Below are positions 25,701 through 32,018 of a DNA stretch of 64,000 nucleotides, one piece after another (the first letter of the stretch is position 1; each line of letters begins with the position of its first letter). The position numbers and the translations under genes are program-made. The notes beneath the pieces were generated by a model. It saw nothing but the letters and a program-made list of their open reading frames with translations, searched no databases and was not told the origin of the DNA. Source of the stretch: Streptosporangium brasiliense (lineage in GTDB: Bacteria > Actinomycetota > Actinomycetes > Streptosporangiales > Streptosporangiaceae); the NCBI RefSeq assembly GCF_030811595.1, contig NZ_JAUSRB010000002.1:5146001-5210000 (forward strand). The letters are read 5' to 3'.

Positions 25701-25835
25701 CACGGGCATGGAGAACGGTGGGAGCAGCTCCTGTTTCAGCGAGACGGTGGCGATCGCTCCGAATATGAGCACCCCGATCGCGAGAAGTGCCACCAGTGCC
25801 CGGTTCGCAAGGCTTATCCGGGTAAGAACGTTCAA
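22749..25835 (-). CDS. RND-family efflux transporter (AcrB/HAE1-like)
   Basis: A 1028-aa inner-membrane pump. TTG start at 25835 (MNVLTRISLANRALVALLAIG) with GGGGAG upstream. It shows the RND layout: helix 1, the periplasmic porter half with YPGAAPQIVERNVTERIEE, helices 2-6 with GRVVDDSIVVVENIKRHLD (the DD of the proton path), then the second half with GIVVTNAIVLLDLVRQYREGG. No membrane-fusion or outer-membrane partner is encoded nearby, as expected for an actinomycete. It is divergent from a two-component system that may control it. Confidence 0.88.
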   Translation of the reverse strand: MNVLTRISLANRALVALLAIGVLIFGAIATVSLKQELLPPFSMPVASVTAVYPGAAPQIVERNVTERIEEAVSGGVGQKKVTSFSSDGLAGVSIEYDYGTDLDQAIQDLQQRIGRIQPQLPPRVVPQVAPGISTEFPVIHLAASGDDERLLGRRLRELVPGELSGIDGVSRVVVGGERAQSVEVRLDQDELRERGLTVDAVAALLGSSGSVVPAGTLTSGGESFALQIGEGFDSLADVRGLYLAPKVTLADVADVRVVEERPETVTRTDGRASLSVAVMAKPTGNTVAIAEEVKKRLPALTRSLGAATLLTVSFDQSEFIQESIGGLATEGLLGLGFAALVILVFLLSFRSTVVTVISIPLSLVAALIGLWVNGFTLNILTLGALTIAVGRVVDDSIVVVENIKRHLDHGEAKLHAVRTGTREVAGAVTASTLTTVAVFLPIAFAGGITGALFSTFALTVTIALLASLLVSLTVIPVLAYWFLRAPRTAVTCEAVEAKERGGLLQRVYVPVIGFAVRRRWVTLLASAGILVVTAGMAGQLKTDFLGSSGQNTFQIRQESAAGTSLAAADQAAREVEKALKGVSGLASYQVTVGPDRSEEGAARNVATFSVTARKGTDMKALREAVRARVDRLAAAGTGIGKVTVQEDQGGLTATDLAVTVSAADDASLARAAELVGDAVRQTPGTSEVKAGLAETARQIAVRVDRGAAAARGLTEARIVQAVARVTQGEQVAKVTLDGAEREVSLRVDAPAGDLAALRDLRVPTPLGRTVKLGDVARVETVTAPTRLTRIDGERATTVSAKFSGQDLGAASSALKRRLDALRLPAGATAEIGGVSEQQSSSFNSLFAALAAAVLIVYLIMVATFRSLAHPLTLLISIPFAATGALGLLVATGTPLGLSSLIGMLMLVGIVVTNAIVLLDLVRQYREGGMNAREAVVEGGRHRVRPVVMTAVATVCALTPMALGLTGDGGFLSRPLAVVVIGGLTSSTLLTLILLPTLYTIVEDVKDRFRRPRRPEPAPSPEPEPAHAG

Positions 25836-26009
25836 CGGGGGTCTCCCCTCGGGAATGGTTGTCCCGTCCAGGGTTCGGCCTCCGCACCGGCCCGCGGTAG
25901 CGGACAAGGTTGCGGGCCGGATCGACGAAAGTTGCGGCGCCGTACCCCCTTGGTTGCGAGTGCCGGCCGGCCGCTGGCACGGGCGTGGGCCGGTGGATAG
26001 CGTGACCGC

Positions 26010-27215
26010 GTGAACTGGAAGCCATCCCGCGCGGTCCTGGCCGACACGGCCCTCGCCGTCACCGTCGGCGGGCTGAGCGCCGCGGCGACGCTCAACCAGG
26101 CGCTCGCCCAGCAGGCGTCGCTGTCGTGGAGCGCGTGGGCCGCGGCCGCCGCGCAGCTCGCCGCCGGGCTGGCCCTGATCCTCAGGCGGCGGGCGCCGGT
26201 CCTCCCGGTCCTGCTGTGCATGGCGCTGTGCGCCTTCATCACGCCGTCGGCGGTGCCGTTCGCCACCTACGCGGTCGGCGTCCACGGCCGGGGGCGCCCG
26301 CGTGAATGGGCCGCCGTCCTGCTGCTGTCGGGGTTGTTCGCCCGGCCCTGGAACATCTCCGGGCCGGTCCCCGAGGTCCTGCTGAACACCGCGTCCATCT
26401 CGCTCGTGGGGATCGCCCCGGCGCTGCTGGGCATGTGGCTGGCCTCCCGGCGGCGGCTGCTGCAGGCGCTGGCCGAGCGGGCCGAGCGGGCCGAGCGCGA
26501 GCAGCGGCTGATGGCCGAGCAGGCCAGGTCGGAGGAGCGGGCCCGGCTCGCCGGAGAGATGCACGACGTCGTCACCCACCGGGTCAGCCTCATGGTGCTG
26601 CGCGCCGGCGCGCTGCGCACCATCGCCCGCGACGAGGTGGTCCGCGAGGCGGCCGAGGAGCTGCGCCAGGTCGGCTGCCAGGCCCTTGAGGAACTGCGTG
26701 AGCTGGTCGGCGTGCTGCGCTCGGAGGAGACCTTCGGTTCCGCGCGCACCGCCGAGCCCGTGGTGCTGGACCTGACGGGTCTGGTCGAGGAGTCCAGGGC
26801 GGCGGGGGTCGAGGTCGATCTCGCCACCGAGGGCGAGCCGGTCCCCGCCCCGCCCGTCGTGGGCCGCACCGCCTACCGGGTGGTCCAGGAGGCGCTGACC
26901 AACGTGCACAAGCACGCGCCCGGGGCACGGGTGACCGTCCGGGTGGGCTACGCCGGCGGTCTGCTCCACGTCTGCGTGCGCGACACCGGAGGGGCCAGGG
27001 GCGCCGCGATGGTGGCCGGGGAGGGCGGCACCGGGCTCAGCGGCCTGCGCCAGCGCGTGCAGCTCGTGCACGGCTCGCTGTGGGCGGGGCCGTCCGAGGA
27101 GGGAGGCTTCGAGGTGCGGGCCTCGCTGCCGGTCGCCCCAGGCGGGGGAGCGGCCCGCGAGAGGGCAGCGCCGGGCTCCACGGAGGCCGCCGACGGGGTC
27201 CGGGTGTCCCCGTGA
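26010..27215 (+). CDS. Sensor histidine kinase (NarL/DesK type)
   Basis: A 401-aa kinase with GTG start at 26010. Roughly five membrane helices occupy residues 10-150, followed by a coiled-coil-like linker (LAERAERAEREQRLMAEQ), the HisKA_3 box with phospho-accepting histidine in GEMHDVVTHRVSLMVL (near residue 188) and the ATPase with N-box EALTNVHKHAPG and G-box GTGLSGLRQRV. It has no large extracellular domain, so it may sense the membrane itself. It is translationally coupled to the response regulator by GTGA. Confidence 0.88.
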   Translation: MNWKPSRAVLADTALAVTVGGLSAAATLNQALAQQASLSWSAWAAAAAQLAAGLALILRRRAPVLPVLLCMALCAFITPSAVPFATYAVGVHGRGRPREWAAVLLLSGLFARPWNISGPVPEVLLNTASISLVGIAPALLGMWLASRRRLLQALAERAERAEREQRLMAEQARSEERARLAGEMHDVVTHRVSLMVLRAGALRTIARDEVVREAAEELRQVGCQALEELRELVGVLRSEETFGSARTAEPVVLDLTGLVEESRAAGVEVDLATEGEPVPAPPVVGRTAYRVVQEALTNVHKHAPGARVTVRVGYAGGLLHVCVRDTGGARGAAMVAGEGGTGLSGLRQRVQLVHGSLWAGPSEEGGFEVRASLPVAPGGGAARERAAPGSTEAADGVRVSP

Positions 27216-27877
27216 TCCGGGTGCTGATCGTCGACGACGAGCGCATGGTCTGCGCCCAGCTGCGCACCATCCTGTCCGTGGCCGAGGACCTGACGGTGGT
27301 CGGCGAGGCGTACGACGGGGCCGAGGCCGTGGAGGCCGTCGTGCGGCACCGGCCGCACGTGGTGCTGATGGACCTGCACATGCCCGGGGTCGACGGGCTG
27401 GCCGCGATCGAGCACATCGCCCGTTTCCCCGCGCCGCCGAAGGTCGTGGTGCTGACCACCTTCGACCGCGACGGCTACGTGCTGCGGGCCATGAGCCTGG
27501 GCGCCGCCGGTTTCCTGCTCAAGGACACCCCGCCGGAGGACCTGATCGGGCTGGTGCGGGTGGCCGCCGACGGGCACACCGTGCTGTCCCCGGCGGCCAC
27601 CCGGCGGTTGCTCACGGCCTCGGCCGGACGTGACGCGGCCCGGGAGCGCGCGCTCGCCCGGATCGCGGACCTCACCGACCGGGAGGTGGAGGTGCTCGGC
27701 TGCCTGGGTGAGGGCCTGTCCAACGCCGAGATCGCCCGCAGGCTCCACCTGTCGGAGGCCACGATCAAGAGCTACGTCTCGCGCATGCTGGTCAAGCTGG
27801 GCCTGCCCAACCGCACCCGGGCGGGGCTGCTGGCCTCCGAGGCCGGGCTCCCCGGGGCGGGGGGAGGGCGGACGTAG
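27212..27877 (+). CDS. Response regulator, NarL/LuxR type
   Basis: A 221-aa regulator starting GTG at 27212, overlapping the kinase gene by 4 bp. The receiver has acidic pocket DDE (residues 8-10), the phospho-aspartate D54 in VLMDLHMPG and K near residue 104 in FLLKDTPPED. The C-terminal LuxR HTH is LTDREVEVLGCLGEGLSNAEIARRLHLSEATIKSYVSRML. It pairs with the upstream kinase; the divergent RND pump is the likely target (inference). Confidence 0.92.
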   Translation: MIRVLIVDDERMVCAQLRTILSVAEDLTVVGEAYDGAEAVEAVVRHRPHVVLMDLHMPGVDGLAAIEHIARFPAPPKVVVLTTFDRDGYVLRAMSLGAAGFLLKDTPPEDLIGLVRVAADGHTVLSPAATRRLLTASAGRDAARERALARIADLTDREVEVLGCLGEGLSNAEIARRLHLSEATIKSYVSRMLVKLGLPNRTRAGLLASEAGLPGAGGGRT

Positions 27878-27905
27878 CCGGCGGCCGGGATCACAGCGGT
27901 CAAGT

Positions 27906-27934
27906 CGGGGGTCCAGTCACTGCGACCCCCGTTT
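27906..27934 (+). terminator. Rho-independent terminator after the response regulator
   Basis: CGGGGGTC (27906-27913) pairs exactly with GACCCCCG (27924-27931) around a 10-nt loop, followed by TTT. It lies 29 bp after the response-regulator stop. Confidence 0.7.
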
Positions 27935-27959
27935 CCCGCTGATTCCTGGTCTCTTCTGA

Positions 27960-28250
27960 TGAACTGTGTCGAGTTGACGATCAGCACGACCGGGGCCGAG
28001 GCGGGCATGGGAGGCGCGTCGTCCTGCTCGCTGAAGGACCTGTGGTCGAAGGCGGTGATCTCCGCCACCGGGACGGTCAGCGCGAGCGTGCCGGGCCACG
28101 GCACGGTGATGTCCCGGGGTGACGCCCAGCGGTCTCGTCCCGCCCTCCACCGGGCTGTCCCAGCTCGGTGACCTGCCCTGGACCTCGGCGGGCAACGGCT
28201 GGGGACCGGCCGAGCGCGACCATGGCGGCAGCGGGGCCGCGGCCGGGTGA
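27960..28250 (+). pseudogene. Remnant of a GH27 alpha-galactosidase C-terminus with NPCBM start
   Basis: Frame 2 from 27959 reads SLKDLWSKAVISATGTVSASVPGHGTVM, the conserved C-terminal beta-domain of alpha-galactosidases. Around 28117 an extra G shifts the frame; frame 3 continues TPSGLVPPSTG, then LGDLPWTSAGNGWGPAERD, the opening of an NPCBM carbohydrate-binding domain, which ends abruptly at 28250. The catalytic barrel is missing. It is a frameshifted, truncated pseudogene. Confidence 0.75.
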
Positions 28251-28390
28251 CCACCCCGCTGTACATGTACGAGTAGGCCTTCCGCTACTTCGAGATCGGG
28301 TACGGCAGCGCCATGGCCCTGGTGATGCTCGTCGTCGGTGCGCTGTTCTCCCTGTTCTACCTCCGGCTGATCAAGGTGGAGGACCGATGA
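28247..28390 (+). pseudogene. Remnant of a sugar ABC permease (MsmF/UgpA type), C-terminal end
   Basis: Reads VTTPLYMYE, TAG (28274-28276), then AFRYFEIGYGSAMALVML and FYLRLIKVEDR. This is the conserved C-terminus of carbohydrate permeases, with an amber codon where intact homologues carry Gln in YEQAFRYF. The first ~250 residues are gone. It joins the alpha-galactosidase piece directly, suggesting a deletion junction near 28245-28250. Its end overlaps the next permease start by ATGA, as in intact operons. Confidence 0.8.
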
Positions 28391-28638
28391 CGCGGAACGC
28401 CGTCCGAGGCGCCGCGCTCGTCTCCCTCGCGGTGATCACACTGGCCTTCCTCGGCCCGTTCCTGTGGGTGCTGCTCTCCTCGGTGCAGCCCGGGGCCGGC
28501 CTGTCGGCCACGCCCACCTCCGCGTTCTCCTTCCGCAACTTCGCCGAGGTGCTGAACTGGGAGACCGTCTACCTTCCGATCATCAACTCCGTCGTCATCT
28601 CGGGGAGCACGGCGGTCATCACGGTCATCGTCGCCGGC
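28387..28638 (+). pseudogene. Remnant of a sugar ABC permease (MsmG/UgpE type), N-terminal 84 residues
   Basis: Starts MTRNAVRGAALVSLAVITLA with the first membrane helix and continues SFRNFAEVLNW, NSVVISGSTAVITVIVAG, a good match to the N-terminus of carbohydrate ABC permeases. Similarity stops at the point where intact members read AGYALAR; the frame runs on into unrelated Arg-rich sequence. About two thirds of the gene is deleted. The XRE-PNPOx gene ends 40 bp further on. Confidence 0.8.
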
Positions 28639-28678
28639 CACGCCGACGCCACGCACCGACGCCACGGCCCGGTGCGGA

Positions 28679-29356
28679 CTACGCGGAGACGTGGTGAATG
28701 CGGCGGCCGGAGATCTCGGTGGGGGTGATGCGGATGTAGAGCTTGCGCTCGCCGCCCGCCCACGGCTCGACGCCCGCGCCCACCACGGCCGCCTGCTCCT
28801 CCTCGGAGGAGATGTGATGGGCCGGGCCCCGGACGAGCACGCTCCAGCCCTGCCGGTTGGGGTCGTCGATGCGGTCGACCTCGAACGCGATCTTGAACTC
28901 GACCCCTTCGACGCCGGTGCGCAGGTCCTCGTCCAGCGGGCCCCCGAAGGCCGTGCGCAGCAGCACGGCCCCGTGGTGGATCACGTAGTTGACCGGCATC
29001 ACCACCGGCCCGGCGGGGGTGTTGAAGGCGACCCGCCCCACGCCGCCCGGGGAGATCAGCCGCATGCACTCGTCGGCCTCCAGCTTCTCCAGCCGGGGCC
29101 GCCCGCCCGCCGGGCCGCGCCCCGGAGGCAGGTCCATGGTGCCGCCGAGCAGCTCCTCGCTGCTGGTGCCCAGGGCCGCGGCCAGCTGGTTGACGGTGCT
29201 GGTGCCGGGCGAGGCGGCGTTCTCCTCCAGGTAGCCGAGATAGCCGGGATCGATCCTGGCCCGTTCGGCCAGCTGCTCCCGGGACATGCCGAGGGACTTA
29301 CGGCGATGCGCGACCCGGCGGCCCAGGTCACCCGGGGCCGGGATGTGTTCGGTCAT
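28679..29356 (-). CDS. XRE helix-turn-helix protein with PNPOx-like FMN-binding domain
   Basis: A 225-aa two-domain protein. Residues 10-70 are an XRE HTH (LGRRVAHRRKSLGMSREQLAERARIDPGYLGYLEE). Residues ~95-225 are a pyridoxamine-5-phosphate-oxidase-like split-barrel (RLISPGGVGRVAFNTPAGPVVMPVNYVIHHGAVLLRTAFGG). This fusion is frequent in actinomycetes and may link flavin or F420 redox state to DNA binding (inference). GGGGGA stands 4 nt before the ATG. It closes against the decayed sugar locus. Confidence 0.88.
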   Translation of the reverse strand: MTEHIPAPGDLGRRVAHRRKSLGMSREQLAERARIDPGYLGYLEENAASPGTSTVNQLAAALGTSSEELLGGTMDLPPGRGPAGGRPRLEKLEADECMRLISPGGVGRVAFNTPAGPVVMPVNYVIHHGAVLLRTAFGGPLDEDLRTGVEGVEFKIAFEVDRIDDPNRQGWSVLVRGPAHHISSEEEQAAVVGAGVEPWAGGERKLYIRITPTEISGRRIHHVSA

Positions 29357-29570
29357 GGAATCCCCCTGCTCGCGGACCCGAGGCGGCGGCGCCGCGGAGG
29401 ACCGGCGTGGCACCCGTGGCGCCCGGCGGCCTCGGCGGTGGCACCCCCCGGACGTCCTGTGACGGCTGGAGCCGTGACCCTCGCTCGCAGGGCCCGGCCG
29501 GGCGGGCGCACGTCCCGCCGGCGGGCCCGGTCCCGCTCCTGCACACCTCCGTACCCCGCGGGCCGGCAGA

Positions 29571-29921
29571 TCACTCCGCCGTCGGGACCGCGGCGGCCCA
29601 GTCGCCGGCCTGGAGCTCGACCACACGCCCGTCGGGGTCCCGCAGCAGGCGCCGCCCCGCTCCCTCGGTGGCGCCGGCGGCCACGAAGCCGAGCCGGAGC
29701 CTGCCGGTCTCCCCGCCCTCGCCCGCCGGGTAGAGCTCGAACACCGTCCCGTCCGGGAGCGTGGCCGCGTGGTGCCGCGGCCCGTCGCCGTGCTGTTCCG
29801 GACGGAACTCCAGGCCGAGGGAGGCGTAGAAGTCGCGGCACTCCTCCAGCCGGGAGGTGTATATCACCACAAGGGTCTGCCGCACAGGCTCATTGTGGGG
29901 CACATCCATCCCCGCCGCCAT
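29571..29921 (-). CDS. VOC/glyoxalase-fold protein
   Basis: A 116-aa protein with a single VOC module: LVVIYTSRLEECRDFYASLGLEFRPEQ, PDGTVFELYPAG and LLRDPDGRVVELQ. The final Glu of VVELQ is the usual metal-ligand position. No specific activity can be assigned; bleomycin-resistance-like and dioxygenase-like proteins share the fold. The ATG at 29909 (MDVPHNEPVRQ) is an equally possible start. Confidence 0.75.
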   Translation of the reverse strand: MAAGMDVPHNEPVRQTLVVIYTSRLEECRDFYASLGLEFRPEQHGDGPRHHAATLPDGTVFELYPAGEGGETGRLRLGFVAAGATEGAGRRLLRDPDGRVVELQAGDWAAAVPTAE

Positions 29922-29964
29922 CGGAGCTCGCCCCGCCGGGGCGCGGCATCGGGCCCGGGAACGC

Positions 29965-30000
29965 GTATGGGCAGGTCAGGAGATCCTGACCTGCCCATAC
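29965..30000 (-). terminator. Long perfect hairpin after the tRNA cluster
   Basis: The 36-nt sequence is fully self-complementary apart from a 2-nt centre (GTATGGGCAGGTCAGGA arm, 17 bp). It begins 4 nt beyond the encoded CCA of tRNA-Val on the minus strand. No U-tract follows. It probably terminates or protects the tRNA transcript. Confidence 0.6.
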
Positions 30001-30006
30001 AGGTGG

Positions 30007-30078
30007 TGGACGATACAGGGATTGAACCTGTGACCTCTTCCGTGTCAGGGAAGCGCTCTCCCGCTGAGCTAATCGTCC
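30007..30078 (-). tRNA. tRNA-Val (GAC)
   Basis: A 72-nt cloverleaf on the minus strand. Acceptor GGACGAT pairs with ATCGTCC, the D-arm reads TTAGCTCAGCGGGAGAGC, the anticodon loop CTGACAC gives GAC, and the T-arm contains GGTTCAATCC. The CCA end is encoded at 30004-30006. Confidence 0.95.
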
Positions 30079-30091
30079 TCGCTGAAACCAG

Positions 30092-30162
30092 AGGTGGAGA
30101 CGGGATTTGAACCCGTGTACACGGCTTTGCAGGCCGTTGCCTCGCCTCTCGGCCACTCCACC
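30092..30162 (-). tRNA. tRNA-Cys (GCA)
   Basis: A 71-nt cloverleaf on the minus strand. Acceptor GGTGGAG pairs with CTCCACC, discriminator U (usual for Cys), anticodon loop CTGCAAA gives GCA, T-arm GGGTTCAAATCCC. CCA is not encoded. Confidence 0.95.
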
Positions 30163-30188
30163 GGAGTGAGAGCCCTAAAGCCCTTCCG

Positions 30189-30260
30189 AGCGGAAGACGG
30201 GATTCGAACCCGCGACCCTCACCTTGGCAAGGTGATGCTCTACCACTGAGCCACTTCCGC
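30189..30260 (-). tRNA. tRNA-Gly (GCC)
   Basis: A 72-nt cloverleaf on the minus strand. Acceptor GCGGAAG pairs with CTTCCGC, anticodon loop TTGCCAA gives GCC, T-arm CGGGTTCGAATCCCG, discriminator U. It is first of the three-tRNA cluster Gly-Cys-Val. Confidence 0.95.
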
Positions 30261-30330
30261 GTGTGTCTCCGGGCCCGGCCCGGCTCACGGATAGAACTCT
30301 AGCGAATAGTCGCCGACTCCCCAAACCGAA

Positions 30331-30346
30331 GGACGGCCGGCCGTCC
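30331..30346. promoter_or_regulatory. Perfect 16-bp GC palindrome between tRNA-Gly and hutH
   Basis: GGACGGCCGGCCGTCC is fully self-complementary. It lies in the 210-bp divergent spacer, about 125 bp before hutH. It may be an operator, or chance in GC-rich DNA. Confidence 0.3.
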
Positions 30347-30470
30347 GGCGCGCGGGCGGTGGAGGCCGCCGGATCGGGCAGGGACCGGACAGGGAAGACA
30401 TAGCGGCGATCTCTGCCTGTAAGGGGCTAACATCGCATACGCCAGTTACCTAGTGCGAGAGAGTGACACC

Positions 30471-32018
30471 ATGCGCGACAACGAGGTCGTGAACATCGGG
30501 CCGGAGCCGCTGAGCTTCGACGAGGTCGTCAGGGTGGCCCGGCACGGCGCCGCCGTACGGCTCACCGACGACGCCGTGGCCGCCATGGCCGCCGCCCGCA
30601 CCCGCATCGACGAGCTCGCCGAGAGCCCCACCCCCGCGTACGGGGTGTCGACCGGGTTCGGCGCCCTGGCCACCCGGCACATCGACCCCGCGCTCCGCGC
30701 CCAGCTGCAGCGCTCCCTGATCCGCTCGCACGCGGCGGGCTCGGGCCCCGAGGTGGAGACCGAGGTCGTCCGGGCGCTGATGCTGCTGCGCCTGCACACC
30801 CTGGCCACCGGCCACACCGGCGTCCGCCCGAAGACCGCCAAGGTGCTCCAGGGCATGCTCAACGCGTCGATCACCCCCGTGGTGCACGAGTACGGCAGCC
30901 TCGGCTGCTCCGGCGACCTCGCGCCGCTCTCCCACGTGGCCCTCACGATCATGGGCGAGGGGGTCGTCCGCGACGCGTCCGGGGAGCGCGTGGACGCCGC
31001 CGAGGCGCTGAAGCAGGCGGGCATCGAGCCCGTCGAGCTCGCCGCCAAGGAGGGCCTGGCGCTCATCAACGGCACCGACGGCATGCTCGGCATGCTGATC
31101 CTGGCCATGGACGACCTGCAGCGCCTGTTCAAGGCCGCCGACATCGGCGCGGCGATGAGCGTGGAGGCGCTGCTCGGCACCGACCGCGTCTTCGCCGCCG
31201 ACCTGCAGGCCCTGCGCCCGCACCCGGGCCAGGCCGCCAGCGCCGCCAACCTCCGGGCCCTCCTGGCCGACTCCGGGATCATGGAATCCCACCGGGACGG
31301 CACCTGCACCCGTGTCCAGGACGCCTACTCGCTGCGCTGCGCCCCGCAGGTCGCCGGGGCCGCCCGCGACACCCTCGCGCACGCCGCCTCGGTCGCCATG
31401 CGGGAGCTGGCCTCGGCGATCGACAACCCGGTGGTGCTGGCCGACGGCCGGGTGGAGTCCAACGGCAACTTCCACGGCGCCCCCGTGGGCTACGTGCTCG
31501 ACTTCCTGGCCATCGCGGTCGCGGACGTGGCGAGCATCTCCGAGCGCCGCACCGACCGCATGCTCGACGTGGCCCGCAGCCACGGCCTGCCCGCCTTCCT
31601 GGCCGACGACCCCGGGGTGGACTCCGGGCACATGATCGCCCAGTACACCCAGGCCGCGATCGTCTCCGAGCTCAAGCGCCTGGCCGTGCCCGCGAGCGTG
31701 GACTCCATCCCGAGCTCCGCCATGCAGGAGGACCACGTCTCCATGGGCTGGTCGGCCGCCCGCAAGCTGCGCCGCTCGGTGGACGGCCTCACCCGGGTGC
31801 TCGCGGTGGAGATCCTCACCGCCGCCCGGGCGCTCGACCTGCGGGCACCGCACCGGCCCGCCCCCGCGACCGGGGCCGTGGTGGCCGCCCTGCGCCAGAC
31901 GGTCCCCGGCCCCGGCCCGGACCGCTTCCTCGCCCCGGAGATCGAGTCCGTGGTCCGGTCGGTGGCCGACAACACGGTCGTCGCCGCCGCCGAGTCGGTC
32001 ACCGGCCCGCTGGCATAG
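30471..32018 (+). CDS. hutH: Histidine ammonia-lyase
   Basis: A 515-aa enzyme that converts histidine to urocanate and ammonia. ATG at 30471 is chosen over the GTG at 30453 because GAGAGAGTG lies upstream of it and the length matches the family. The MIO cofactor triad is Cys-Ser-Gly (YGSLGCSGDLAPLSH) instead of the commoner Ala-Ser-Gly. The substrate-site YGVSTGFG motif and SIPSSAMQEDHVSMGW are intact. No other hut genes are in the window. Its end overlaps the convergent fusion gene by 20 bp. Confidence 0.93.
   Translation: MRDNEVVNIGPEPLSFDEVVRVARHGAAVRLTDDAVAAMAAARTRIDELAESPTPAYGVSTGFGALATRHIDPALRAQLQRSLIRSHAAGSGPEVETEVVRALMLLRLHTLATGHTGVRPKTAKVLQGMLNASITPVVHEYGSLGCSGDLAPLSHVALTIMGEGVVRDASGERVDAAEALKQAGIEPVELAAKEGLALINGTDGMLGMLILAMDDLQRLFKAADIGAAMSVEALLGTDRVFAADLQALRPHPGQAASAANLRALLADSGIMESHRDGTCTRVQDAYSLRCAPQVAGAARDTLAHAASVAMRELASAIDNPVVLADGRVESNGNFHGAPVGYVLDFLAIAVADVASISERRTDRMLDVARSHGLPAFLADDPGVDSGHMIAQYTQAAIVSELKRLAVPASVDSIPSSAMQEDHVSMGWSAARKLRRSVDGLTRVLAVEILTAARALDLRAPHRPAPATGAVVAALRQTVPGPGPDRFLAPEIESVVRSVADNTVVAAAESVTGPLA

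Noticed and set aside
22749-27071. A 1440-codon open frame extending the RND pump far upstream
   Set aside because: The extra ~410 codons lie antisense to the sensor kinase and are low-complexity; the TTG at 25835 with GGGGAG gives a normal RND start.
30007-30260. tRNA genes as an attachment site for an integrated element
   Set aside because: No duplicated tRNA 3' end and no integrase were found in the flanks; the decayed sugar locus nearby has operon, not phage, content.
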